Source: Tiliqua scincoides
Taxonomy: Eukaryota > Chordata > Lepidosauria > Squamata > Scincidae
Assembly: GCF_035046505.1 (NCBI RefSeq)
Contig: NC_089822.1
Location: 95,943,659-96,007,658, forward strand
Length of the DNA stretch: 64,000 nt
Direction: 5' to 3'
Shown piece after piece: positions 32,538 through 43,867 of the stretch. Every line of letters starts with the position of its first letter. Within the stretch, counting starts at the first letter, position 1. The position numbers and the translations under genes are program-made. Below the pieces are notes generated by a model. That model did no database searches. It had not been told where the DNA came from and was given only the letters and a program-made list of their open reading frames with translations.

Positions 32538-35256
32538 ATGTGCCCCTACCGATGCAGCTGCATCAATGGAGCACATGATGTTATCCCGGAGGCCTCCTTC
32601 GTTCATTCCCTTATCTCTGCATATTCTCACCATTGTGTTGGATGTCCTGGCTGGCTTCACACTCGTAACATCTCAAAGACGAGCTTAATATTTGAACTGG
32701 TGCCATTGGAAAGTTAATCTTTAACATGACATTGATAATATGTTTGTTCCTTTTGTGATATTAAAAACTGCTGCCTATCAAGTGAAATGCCAGCACCATC
32801 TGACCGTCTTTTCCATTCGGGCTGAAGTATAAGCTAGTTAGGAAAGATATGCTCAAATCTGCAAGGCTTTAGCAATTGAGATGGCAAGCAAAGAAAACAA
32901 CAGATGTTGGTGTTTTTTTTTCTACAGTCCCCCTGATTGTTGTCCAAATGCTTTTTCACAGATATGATGATAATTTTGTTTAAGTCTCTACCAAGGACTG
33001 TTATGACTTTTTGTCCTGTAGTGCAAACATCCATTATAAGGTGCCAGATTTTCACATTTATTATCTAGCAATGCCATAGTAGCTCATGATCTATCAGGCT
33101 GGGGTCCTCCATCCATCTGCCATGCTGTTTTGAAAGATTGCTCTCCTTTTCCGTAGCTGATTGTGAGTGACTTCAACGGAATGGACACTCTCTGGAGATA
33201 GAATGGAACGTTCTCAGTATCCTTCAAAATTATGTGATGTTTGCATCTGAAGGCCTCTGAATGCCAAGTTGATGGCAAGATGCGAAGGCTGGAGCAAGGA
33301 GCAATCCATGTGGAATTGTTTGTGTCTCATCTGTGGAAAGGGGTAGCAATTTTTCAAAGCCTGGGGATTGTCATGGAAATGTCAGAAGCGAAGAGGAGAG
33401 CTTTATGAAAGCAAGGGAGGTGACTTGGAAAGGACGACAAATTAGTACTTTTCTGTTTAAGTACTTTTTCTAGGAGTGTTAATTGGTCCTTTCCCCTCAA
33501 ATTGCTAAAAATTCACTTTGTAAGCCAGAGGTAGATGTTATAGCAAACACAGTCATGCCACTAAAACATCAGCTCTTCCTCCCTCAGAACATATTATAGA
33601 GATATGCAACGTGTGATATGACTACAGCATGTCATGAGTTTCTCCACCTCGGCAAGCAGCAGCAAGTGCAACAAGGGTGAGGAATATTGCAATGAGATGG
33701 TGTCATATTCTGTGTGGGGCATCCCTTGACATTATAGGAGAGAAAGATGCAGGGCTACCATTTCCAGCAGAAGACCAGATCTGCTATAGTGATAACATCT
33801 AAGTGCATCCCAAGTTGTGAGTGTTTGTCTTAAGTGTTTGGAGCTCTAGAGCCATTTGCAAATCTTGACGACTCTTAAATGGTTTGGCAATATTATTGCA
33901 AAAAGCAGCTTTCAGTTGTGAAGGTTTCTGGCAAATTGAGTTGCAAATCTCATGGTTAAGAATCAAAATGATATGATCTAACTGGCCAAAAACCTCCCAA
34001 TATCATTACTCGATCATTCTGTTTCTACTGCCACTATCAGTGAGTCTATTAAGGTGCATGTACATGATGAGAATCCACTGGTAGTGAAGGTGTGATCATT
34101 TTTTGTTGGATGTCTATACATGTCCAGAAGAATACACCAGTGGAGTGTGATGGCCTTTCTCCGTGTATGTGTGTGTGTGTGTGTGTGGGGGGGGGGGAAT
34201 CAAGGGTTAATTCTTTTAATCTGCCATGGAATAAATAAAAAACACTTTTTTAAAATGCAAATTTCTCAAAGCATTTCACATATCTGTAGGGGGCAGACAA
34301 CAGGGTTGGACCAAATCTGTGAAATGACACCCCAACTTTAAAAAATATGAAAGATAAAAAGCAAAGTTGGAAAATTGCAATTTTGAATGGCAGAGGACAG
34401 AAAGGAAGATGTTCAACCTGGTCCCTACTTGCTGTTTTGCAGTTTAAAGGGCCCCCTCTGTGATGCTTTCTGCCTACAGGGTTGCAGATATGTGAACCTT
34501 TGCTCTTGATTGGACCAGTTGACTTTAATTTTGGACAGTTGAAATGTCCACATCCTGACTTGAAGAACTGTCCCTCCTTGCCGACCGTTAGTAGCTCAGA
34601 AATGGTAGAATGTGCTTCTGAACAACTGGAAAGAAAAAAAAAATTATTTCATTTTATAATCTTTCGCGATTTGCTCATATGGTGCATTTATTTAAGCCTA
34701 AAGCTCTGATATCACTCCGATGACTCATTCAATTTCAGAAGACAATCTCAGCCATTGTGGGCATAACTTAACATGCCCTTGAATGTGGGGGAGGGGAAGT
34801 GTGACTGTTCTTTACTTTAAGTATTCGAGTAAGAAGCCAACCCTCTCACGAGATTAAAATGCAAATGTCAAGGTCGTCATTTTACTGTGTGCTGCACGAC
34901 AGAATTTTAAGTGGTGCAAATCTCTAATTTTCAAGGAATGGAAACAATTACAGCAGGCGTGTTAATGACGGGCTGATGAAAGTATGTAAGGGATGAGTGG
35001 TTTCCTCTTGTTCTGCTCTTTTATGGTTCCATGAGTTTGATCTGCTATTCTTCCTACCTTTTTAACTAGGAAAACCTCTAAAATTAATGTTGGTACTGGC
35101 GCATGAACTGAGCATCTTTTGGTTCCATTCACTTCCCCCAGCCCAACATAAACACGTGAACATTGATAATACATTGCAAAAATAAAAAAGGCAGTTGTGG
35201 TGTGCCCATGTGTATCACTGCATCACGATTAGTTTTTGTGCAACGTTTTACTGACC
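32538..35256. other. Longest repeat-poor stretch of the window
   Basis: About 2.7 kb in which I recognise only a (GT)n-G run at 34164-34197. No exon, RNA gene or transposon was seen. Short frames have no domains. 34780-34985 is a candidate conserved element. Confidence 0.45.
34780..34985. promoter_or_regulatory. Candidate conserved non-coding element
   Basis: Contains ATTAAAATGCAAATG (octamer), TCAAGGTCG (nuclear-receptor half-site-like), CTAATTTTCAAGGAATG (homeodomain and TEAD-like words) and GTTAATGACGGGCTGATG in about 150 bases with no repeat. Pattern-based only. Confidence 0.3.
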
Positions 35257-35402
35257 GGTTGGCAACCTTCAGTCTTGAAAGACTATGGTATAAGCCTACA
35301 GCACCCGGTATTCCCAGGCGGTCTCCCATCCAAGTACTAACCAGGCCTGACCCTGCTTAGCTTCTGAGATCAGACGAGATCGGGCATGTGCAGGGTAACA
35401 AT
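35257..35402 (-). mobile_element. 5S rRNA-headed SINE
   Basis: Complete head (minus-strand TGTTACCCTGCACATGCCCG through the 5S boxes) and tail (CTTTCAAGACTGAAGGTTGC). Differs by few bases from the copies at 37861 and 40132. Confidence 0.9.
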
Positions 35403-35701
35403 TGCTTGTTGATTCCATCAGGAACCTGATGCCGTGGTGCAGTGCTTTAGTAATGCATGTGTGTAGACATGGAAGAACTAAAGGAACCAAAAGCTGTGGC
35501 AAATGACACCTCAATAGCATTTTGTACAGCATTCAAAAAGGACGTGGAACGGTGCTTCATCATGTGTCGGTTCCACTGCAGAAGCAACACCAGGTAGTTT
35601 GAAACCAGAGAGAACTGTGGATGTGGAGCATGAGGACAGCATTGGGGTGCTTCAGGGAGAGGTTGCTGCTCTGTTTTGGAGCGTGCACTTTCTCTGGACT
35701 G
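35403..35701. other. Non-coding stretch
   Basis: About 300 bases without a recognised repeat or exon. Confidence 0.35.
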
Positions 35702-36345
35702 ATTTCCAAGTTTATTTATTTTATTGTATTTTTATATTTTATTTTTCTCCCCAAATGGGGACTCAAAGTGGCTTACAAAAAATCCAAAAATACAAGAAAC
35801 CATAAAATCAGAATTAAAATACCCTAGAAATTCAAAAAAACATTTGAGCAACCTTCAAACAATCAAAATAAAACACTTCCTAACCTGTAGCTGTAATAAA
35901 TACATCAAATACTAATTCAAAAAACAAACAAAATAAAACACAAGAGCCGAGCAACTACAGACACCTTATATGAGAGGGCAGAACCTATAAAATCCAAACT
36001 GCTTTATTAAAAAAGCTAAGAACTCAGAAGTTTTGTCTGAAAAGAAACTTTTTCAGGCCCTGCTGGAAGGTCTATGTAAAGGGAGCAGTTCATAGACTGA
36101 GAGGGAGGGAATTCCATATGGTTGGTGCCACTACCGAGAAGGCCCTGTTTCTTGCCAGCGCCCCCCTTCTCCATTTGTGATGGCAGAGGGCCTTCTCTGA
36201 TGACCTGAAGGGATGAGCTAGATTGCATGGAAGGAGGTGATCTCTCTAAGTTCAGTCTTTGGCGGTTCTAGTTAAGCATTGATAGTACGAGACTGGGGCA
36301 GACCATGGCCTAAGACCCCAGAAAGCCCTTTGCAGTCAATGCAGA
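35702..36345 (-). mobile_element. L2 LINE 3' UTR fragment
   Basis: Begins at its 3' tail (CCAAATGGGGACTCAAAGTG next to a TTTATTTATT run). An A-rich segment follows, then the L2-type block 'aggccctgctggaaggtcta', GGAGGGAATTCCATATGG and CACTACCGAGAAGGCCCTG. No coding part remains. Confidence 0.7.
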
Positions 36346-36359
36346 TGGTCCTGGACTAT

Positions 36360-36447
36360 GGCTGCACTCCTATCCACGCTTTCTTGGGAGTAAATCCCAT
36401 TGAACTCAAAGGGACGTTTCTGAGTAGACATGCATAGGATTGCACGG
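36360..36447. repeat. Short palindromic repeat
   Basis: GGCTGCACTCCTATCCACGC to TGCATAGGATTGCACGG with GGGAGTAAATCCCATTGAAC in the core. Followed by TAG. Confidence 0.75.
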
Positions 36448-36463
36448 TAGATGGCTTGTTAAT

Positions 36464-36615
36464 CAGTGGCATCGCTGGGGGGGGTGCGGGGCAATGGTGC
36501 ATCACTGCACCACTACCCAGAGAGTTGACCCGCCCACTGCATGGGAGGAGATCCATAATGGGGGTGATGCACTGGCCTCCTGCACTGGGTGACGCAAGCC
36601 CTACTGATACCACTG
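36464..36615. mobile_element. hAT MITE, CAGTGGCRTC family, 152 bp
   Basis: CAGTGGCATCGCTGGGG to CCTACTGATACCACTG. Flanks TTGTTAAT and TTATTAAT match at 7 of 8. It keeps the family's GGAGGAGATCCATAATGGGG right part only, so it is an internally deleted copy. Confidence 0.8.
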
Positions 36616-36623
36616 TTATTAAT

Positions 36624-37329
36624 AACTCTGGATCATGCAGTGCCTTGAATGGGAGAAACTATTTATGGCTCCCTTAGAGCTCACAAACACATGTAAACAA
36701 AGATTTTAGGTTGTTGTTTTCGTGAATACAGGTAGGGAAGGGCACGTGAGACTGCCTGAAACAGCAGCGGAGGGGTTGGGGGGCTTAAGCACTTTAACCA
36801 CGCTCTAGTTTTTAGTCTGATCATTGCCCACCCACAGACACTGTTTCTAGTTTTTTTAAGCCTCTGTTAGCTTTCAGGATAATAGAAGCTTTTTAAAAGC
36901 TATAAATAGTGCATGGGTGTGTGTGATCAGACTAGAAACCACAGCAGGCTTTATCAGCCTTAGCCTTCCCATCTGTATTATGGGGATAATGCTAAGCTCC
37001 CTTCTCCTGTCATCAGGACAGCAGAGAGCTGGTGTAGAGTTTACACTTGTCCCCAGGGATCAGGGTCCCTGTGGTGACTTTCCATCTCCTCAACTGTATC
37101 ACTTAGAACGACAGAGGGGAATCTGCTCACCTGCAAGTCATGGCATGGCATTTGTCAGTAGGAAACTCCAAATGTGATGATATGTAGTGAGATGGACAGG
37201 GGTAGTGAAAGATTTGGCATTTGATAGGGCTGATGCCCAGGGCCTATGTAACATCCAGACGAGCTCTCAGGTAATATATGTGGGATGCTTTGAATGCAGA
37301 GGCAATCCTGGTGGTTTGCACACCAGGGG
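36624..37329. other. Non-coding stretch
   Basis: No gene. The sequence after about 37190 may be the decayed outer part of the element at 37330-38117. Confidence 0.35.
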
Positions 37330-38117
37330 CCCCTATCCCACCTGCCGCCCCCCCAACCCGGAAGTAATTGTTGTGACATCGTCCCCACCACTACTTCCTG
37401 TGCACCACCTCCTCTGTTCCTCCCTTGAAAGGGGGGAGGGAGGGAGGCAGCCCAGACTTGAATGGGCTTTTTGGGCACCCACGCCTTCCAGCGGCACGAA
37501 AATGTTCCAAAGGAAACATCCACGCTGCTAGAAGCGATGCAAACGGCTTCTTCAGGGTTTGAAGCATTGCACGCCTCCTCCGAAATAGGAGGAAATATGC
37601 GCCGCTTCCTGCCAGGCTGGCTCCTCGGGCATTCTGAGGGCTGCCCTCCTCCCCTCCCATTTCTTTAAAGGGGAGGAGAGGAGGGTGGCTTTCAAATGCA
37701 GTTGGGAACCGCACCTAGAGTGACTGCAAGAGCGCAGTCACTCTAGGCATGGTTCATTGCTGATTGGAGTGTCACCCCCCCTTCCCCTTTAAAGAAAGGA
37801 AAGAAGAGGAGGGTGGCCCTCAGATCTGCACGCACTGCACTGTTGACACAGTTCCTTTGTGGTTGGCAACCTTCAGTCTCGAAAGACTATGGTATAAGCC
37901 TACAGCACCTGGTATTCCCAGGCAGTCTCCCATCCAAGTACTACCCAGGCCTGACCCTGCTTAGCTTCCAAGATCAGACGAGATCAGGCATGTGCAGGGT
38001 AACCTGGCCACTTCAAAAGCCAGTGGTGGGGGAATGGCTGGTCACGGTACCATCCACCCAGACGCCTAAATTCCTGGCACCCATGGCATTTGCACCCCCT
38101 GCCCCCTAGGTCCACTG
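37330..38117. mobile_element. GC-rich palindromic DNA element with nested SINE
   Basis: Centred on a perfect 14-bp stem with a 6-base loop (37714-37727 pairing with 37734-37747). Outside it CCTCCTCCCC/GGGGAGGAG-type and TTTCTTTAAAGGGG/CCCCTTTAAAGAAA-type arms pair over a longer distance. The right end near CCTAGGTCCACTG looks hAT-like and the left end is not resolved. A 5S-headed SINE inserted into its right arm. Confidence 0.45.
37861..38003 (-). mobile_element. 5S rRNA-headed SINE
   Basis: Complete tail and 5S boxes, nested in a palindromic DNA element. One 5S-region variant (TACTACCCAGG for TACTAACCAGG on the plus strand) is particular to this copy. Confidence 0.9.
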
Positions 38118-38734
38118 CTGTTAATTGCTGTCGAAGTACCAAGTATTTTATTATTATTCCTCTGCACTATGCTCTTCCATGTCCTATGCTCAGCCATGCC
38201 CATTTATTTTCACACACAGCATTTTAACACATTGTTTGCATGCCACAGTTCTCAACCTGCATCTCTCTCACTAAAGGTGTTCTAGCGTCCCTCCTGCAAA
38301 TAACCTTGAGCTGCAGCCCCGAGATAGTACAGTAGCTACATGTTCTCCCAACAGGAGATCAGTTGAGATGCTGCTTCTTTCATCTGTCTTGCGTCATTGT
38401 GGAGCCACATGAAATTTCTGTGCTTGAGCATAGTCGGAAACTGGAGAGTTTATTTTCATGCTACTTCTGCTTAGGCCCAAAGACAGATAGAGGGCATCAT
38501 AATCTCATGATTATGATAAGCAAGCAATCTGCAATCTCAAAAAACCAAATCACAAAGCCATAGCAGTTCATGTACAAAGAGTTGGAAATGGAATTTTTCC
38601 ACATTTCTTTTTCACTTGGAAAAAATTGGAGCCAATACCTGCTTTATGGGACAGCCAGTCCATAGTGAGCTTCTTGTGGATATGCAGGCAGGTTCTGGAG
38701 CAAACCCATGTGGTGGGGATATTGGTTTATTTGG
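38118..38734. other. Non-coding stretch
   Basis: No recognised repeat or gene. Confidence 0.4.
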
Positions 38735-38965
38735 TGTAGTGGTTTGGGAGGTAGACTTAGACCTGGATGATCCAGGTTCAAATCTCCCCTCAGCCACAAA
38801 GCTTCCTGGATGACCTTGGGCCAGTCACTTTCTCTCAGCCTCACCTACCTCACAGGGTTGTTGTGAGGACAAGAAGGAGGGGAGGAGCAGCTGTGTAAAC
38901 CGCTCTGAGCTCTTTGGAGGAAGGGCGGTATAAAAATGTGAATAAGTAAATAAAAAATAAATAAT
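38735..38965 (+). mobile_element. MIR-like tRNA-derived SINE with L2-type tail
   Basis: Best-preserved copy: tRNA-type head with A box-like GTGTAGTGGTTTGGGAG and B box GGTTCAAATCTC, core GACCTTGGGCCAGTCACTTT, the GGGTTGTTGTGAGGA block, then the L2-type tail AACCGCTCTGAGCTCTTTGG running into AATAAATAAA. The three-part layout is that of MIR/CORE-type SINEs that borrow L2 machinery. Confidence 0.85.
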
Positions 38966-39074
38966 CCAAACGTGGCTTGCAAAAAATGGCAAAAATGATT
39001 AAAAACAATTAAAACAGCAAGCTGTGCCATTTTATATCTCTCTCCATCCAGATGTAGAGCGTGTTGGTTGTTGT

Positions 39075-39315
39075 GTGGGGCACAGTGGCCAAGAGACCGA
39101 GCTGCAGATGAGGACTTAACCAGTTTGAATCTCATCTCTACTGTGAACTTACTAGGTGCCCTAGTAAGGCCTTCGGAAGGCTGATCCCTCTTAGCCTCAG
39201 CTGGAAGAGGGGGGATCATACTTACATACCTTTGAGGATTGTTGTAAGGACTTTATTAAGGTAATGCATATGAAGTGCTTTGCATATTCAGAAAGCACTA
39301 TATAAATGTGTATGA
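39075..39315 (+). mobile_element. MIR-like SINE, second subfamily
   Basis: Same order of parts as 38735-38965 but with a tail more like classic MIR: GAGGATTGTTGTAAGGAC, TGCTTTGCATATTCAGAAAG and CACTATATAAATG. Older and more diverged than its neighbour. Confidence 0.75.
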
Positions 39316-40131
39316 GAGTTGGTATGACACTTATGCTGACGATTACTGCCCAGGACTACCCGGCTAAAAGGGCTCTGGTTTTGCCAAGCATGCCATGGTT
39401 ACCAAAAATGGAAGGCAGCCAGAGTGTATTCCATCGTGGGCCAAATCTCAGTCACATAGTGATTTTGACTATCAAAGGATGACTGAGGATCAAAGGTTTT
39501 GTGCCCAGAGACCCTGACACCAACAAAAGCAGAGGATGAGGATGAATGGTCCCCCAAGTGCCCTGCACATGCCCGCATTCAAAAGTTAGGTGACAGAAAA
39601 GGAGACAGGGTCTGGTGGCACCCTGATAACCCCCTCCCCAGAAATAATGGTCTGATCCCCATTGTATTAGCCTTTAGGCACCAGCTGAAGACTTGTATTT
39701 GTTTCAGGTGAATAATACATGATGTTTTTGTGAGCGATGATTGTCATATCAAAAATTGGAGGCCTGCTTGTTGTAAAATGCCAGGCTGCTAACTAGATTA
39801 CAAAGCAGAAGTCTAACCAATTTGATGATGTGAGCTATTAGGGTCCAAAGAGAAAAGGAGGCCAAAACTAGAGTTTTCAGTAGCTTTTGGGCTAACCTAA
39901 ACCTTTTTTGGGGGGGAGGGGTGCAAATCTGGTGAGCTGAGTTCCTTTGGATTCATAGTGGATGGATAGGAATGAATCTGGATCTGGTTCCTGAACCAGA
40001 CTGGCACTACTCAGGGGTCTTGAGACGGCAGTGTGTGCTGCTAACATAAACTGTGTGCCAAAGCCTGGACATTTCAAACCCATCTGCAGCCTTTTTATGG
40101 CCTGGAAGTGGACTGAATCTGGAGTCTGGAT
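39316..40131. other. Non-coding stretch
   Basis: No gene or repeat recognised. Confidence 0.4.
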
Positions 40132-40278
40132 GGTTGGCAACCTTCAGTCTCGAAAGACTATGGTATAAGCCTACAGCACCCAGTATTCCCAGGCGGTCTC
40201 CCATCCAAGTACTAACCAGGCCTGACCCTGCTTAGCTTCCAAGATCAGAGGAGATTGGGCATGTGCAGGGTAACAGTT
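40132..40278 (-). mobile_element. 5S rRNA-headed SINE
   Basis: Complete: minus-strand head TGTTACCCTGCACATGCCCA, 5S boxes, and tail CTTTCGAGACTGAAGGTTGCC. Confidence 0.9.
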
Positions 40279-41175
40279 GCTGTGAGCTTTCCAGATGTCC
40301 TGTGGATGTCCAGGAAATGAATTCATGAATGCCAGATGGTTTCTGGACTGATTTCTGGACCATGTGCTTGACCTAAAACCGTCCTTGTAAAGCAAACCAG
40401 CCAGCCTCTGCATCATGTGGCTTTTTCTTCCTTCCTTTAGTGTAACTGGTACCTCTTGAGAAAGCTGCCATCCAGCAGGTAGGATGCCGTTTGTGCTTGA
40501 CTGGCATGTCACTTTGCCACTGGAAGGGTCCTGCAGCAGCCTTCACTTACAGGGGGATTTTCTGCTTTACGACAGATCGAGTTGTGACAGCTGTCATGCA
40601 GTATCAATGGTAAGAGGGTAAATGTGAATGAGACAACAGCAGACAAAAGCCTTGAGCTTTCATTGTTGCCATGAAAGAATCCATCCCAACTGAGGAGAGG
40701 GTATAATCTTTGGCTGAGCTTGGTAGCCAGTCATTGTTTTTAGTAGCCAGGGATGTTTCCTCACTTCCTGTTCTAGTGCCTGATGAGGGGCATCACAGCA
40801 GAGGAACAGCAGGTGGTTTGATGCATGTGTGAATGTGTATATTTGTAAACTGTGACACGCTTTGAGCCTGGCAGCCTGGCGTTATTTAGAAAGAGGCACT
40901 CTCTGCCTGCCTGTATTGCTGGTGGTGTGTACAAAATATCACACCTGTGGGGGAGTATATCAGAGACTGTCAATTCATGGTTGCGATTGCCAAATCTTAA
41001 GCTATTTATTTACCATCTGTGTACATCAAGTAAGAAATGTTGCTGCTGATTATTCACACATCCGGAGCACGTTCAAAGAATACCGTAAACATTCACAGAG
41101 GGTAATTGTGTAAAGAACTGGGAGAGGAGTGGGCAGATTTAGTCCTTGAAGAATCTAACACTGCAAACCTCCTGC
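40279..41175. other. Unique non-coding stretch
   Basis: No transposon recognised. 40900-41110 is motif-rich (TATTTATTTACC, GCTGATTATTCACAC) and could be regulatory. Short frames show no domain. Confidence 0.35.
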
Positions 41176-41247
41176 ATGTCTGCTCAGAAGTAAGTCCCAT
41201 TGTGTTCAGTGTGGCTTGCTCCCAGGAAAGTGTGTAGGATTGCAGCT
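41176..41247. repeat. Short palindromic repeat
   Basis: TCTGCTCAGAAGTAAGTCCC with CTCCCAGGAAAGTGTGTAGG and the TTGCAG end. Confidence 0.7.
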
Positions 41248-41641
41248 GCTATCCTACCCACTGGGTCTTACTAGACATGATCAAGGTCGTGTTGTCGGTC
41301 TTGGATTGTATTCCGAGCTTTGTGGAAGGGCTACAGCATGAACTCACAACTGATAAATCTGGAGTATTCAGGCCCTGGCACTAATTTCCTGTATGTATGT
41401 TCCTACCTCCGTTTAATATATCACAAATATTGTTCAGTCCTGGTGTGCGCCTGCTTTCTCCTACCCGCCTGGATGTTTTTGAAAGACAAGCTGCTGCCAA
41501 ATACAACAGATTTGGCCTGTGTAGACTGGGTGTTGTGTGCCATCAAGGGAAGAGTTAATTCCCTCGACTCCACAGGCATAGGCTTCCTCACGAGGAAGTC
41601 GCTTGAACCATTCACAAATGAGGCCATGCCATATCTCTGCT
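41248..41641. other. Non-coding stretch
   Basis: A 107-aa plus-strand frame ends at 41643 in the start of the next repeat. It has no recognisable domain. A chance frame is the simplest reading. Confidence 0.3.
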
Positions 41642-41912
41642 AATAACCCCTGCTAATTGGGTAAGAAGCACTTTTTCAGGTGGGTGCTCCTCTTTTTTTA
41701 GCAGGGGGAGAGTAACTGGCCCACCTCACCCCGGCACTGTCTGTTCTGGTGGCTGTCTGCTGGTATTCATTTGTATCTTTTTAGATTGTGAGCCCTTTTG
41801 GGACAGAGAGCCATTTAGTTATTTGATTTTTCTCTGTAAACCGCTTTGTGAACTTTTAGTTGAAAAGCGGTATATAAATACTGTTGTTAATAATAATAAT
41901 AATAATAATAAT
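41642..41912 (+). mobile_element. L2-tailed SINE-like repeat with (AAT)n
   Basis: Near-complete copy of the unit also at 25812, 53022 and 60585: CCCCTGCTAATTGGGTAAGA through GATTGTGAGCCCTTTTGGGA to AAGCGGTATATAAATACTG, ending in about nine AAT units. Confidence 0.8.
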
Positions 41913-42210
41913 CTCCAAAACTAGATGTGAAATAGGGCAAAACCAATGCCATTTTTGGAATCGGCACCCCAAATATACCCAGGAATAGGTCCAACACTGA
42001 AGACATCAAAATGTGCATTGCCCTGTGAACCTTAAGATTCAACCCAAATTTCACAACTGTTTCTTCATCCTTCCCAAATTAGTCACATGGGTAATCCGAT
42101 GCAATCATACGATGCCAAGGTGGAGGGGATGGTCTGCTGGCACTATGTAGTCTATCAGATTTGGCTATGCGGTGCTATTTTTGAGGGCTGTGAGAGAGGA
42201 CATGAATTTA
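41913..42210. other. Non-coding stretch
   Basis: Nothing recognised. Confidence 0.35.
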
Positions 42211-42524
42211 TAGGCATGCGCCACTTAATAACCGTTCACTTAATGACAAAACGCATATGTGACGGTGGTAAAAGCACAGTAAAGATGCTCTTAATGAGGC
42301 AATTGCGTCTCCCATAGCCTGCACCAGAGTGTCTGTTTACACAACAGAGAGGCTCTTAATGCAAAAGCAATCTATCTCCAGTAGCCTGTCTAGTGTCTGG
42401 CAGAGAGTGTCTGTTTACACAACAAAGGCACTTGATTAGACTGAATGTTCACTTAATGACCCAATCACATAACAACAGGGACGGAAGAACATATTCCCTT
42501 TGTTAAGTGGCACACACCTACCTG
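42211..42524. mobile_element. DNA transposon with AGGCATGCG-type ends, 314 bp
   Basis: The left end AGGCATGCGCCACTTAATAA and the right end TTAAGTGGCACACACCT are inverted repeats. The interior has a direct repeat of 'agagtgtctgtttacacaac' (42328 and 42406). The same terminal class occurs at 50574-50870. Superfamily is uncertain (Tigger or hAT-Tip100). Confidence 0.55.
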
Positions 42525-43867
42525 TACTTAAATAATAGCCTATGAATCATGTAAATAAATAAGCAAGCATTTTTTTAATGTGCTGAAAAGTCTCCAAAAA
42601 TTGAGGCTGTCTTTCAGAGTTGTGGTGCTGTAATTATTCCGCACCTGCTTCTTTTGTAGGAAAGTGGGACAGCCCACACCCTACAGTGTGGATTGTTCTG
42701 CCACAATATTTAGTTGGCTTCTCAGGGCAGTAGTAATCTGAAGTGGCATTTCAATTCAGGTATTTTCTTTCCCCCCATTCAATTCACAGCCCAAACTGTG
42801 CCCATGTCGACGCAAGTTCTTACAAGCCACTTGTCTCTTCTGCCCTACCATTTACGCTCTTTCAGAATCGTATTTCGGAGTCAAAAACGGGTCATGAGCA
42901 CTATTCAGCTCCAGGAGAGGCTCGGCAGTTTCCACCTTCTCCCATGACCTGCCATCAGAGCATTTCAAAGCAACCTGATTTTTAAGAAGTTTGTCCCTGA
43001 ATGCCTCACAACAGCCTAATAAAGCATCAAAACAAATTACCGTATGCCAATTAATTTGCAAGAGTAGGCACCATGATGGATTCATGGATAAAACCCTGCA
43101 GGACCTCCCAATACTGCAACATACAGTAGTTGTGAGAACAACAACATGAAGTAGGAACAGAACAAGTGCTAATCAGAGTTTCTTTCTAAAGCTCTGATTG
43201 ACTGCATGCATCCCCACATCACCTTCACAACAGGACTGTAAATCACATTCTGTTTTCAGTCACCATAATCTGGGTCCCAATAAACCATGGGCACCAGAGC
43301 TCCCCTCCCATATGTGCAGCTCTGGATGTCTGGAAAGGGCAATGATACCTTCTTGCTTTCACTGGCTCTTGCATGGCTCTTGCAGGAGCACATGGTGCCA
43401 AGTATAGGATTGTCCCAACAGAGACGTCAAATTATCCCAACAGTCCCCTAGAACTGGAAGGCCACCAGATTTCCCACAGAAGGATACAATGACCCTGCCC
43501 TTTCCCAGAGACTCCTTCTGCATGCCACTTGTGCTTTCAATAAATGTAGCCTGCTCTGCTCTGATGTTTGCCCTTTGGAACAATGATGAATAGGCTAGGA
43601 TTGCAAAAAACCACTTGACAGGTCACCTGTGGTGAGCACAAATGCCTCCAGCAATCAGTTAGGGAACCTTTGTTAGCAGTACTTGAAAGATGGATGATAG
43701 CCATGCTGAATAGTAATGGAGCCAGAGCGGTCAGTTTGAAGGCCCAGGACTCAGCCACCTTGCCAAAGCAATGCAGGACATGGGCTGGCCAGAGCCAGCA
43801 GAAGAGACTCTCCAATAATCCCCAGGCATGCTGTCCTGTGCTCAATGTTGGAAGGAAGTTCCAACTT
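42525..43867. other. Non-coding stretch
   Basis: No repeat recognised before the CR1. Frames at 42714-42985 and 43359-43927 overlap on both strands and lack domains. Confidence 0.35.
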
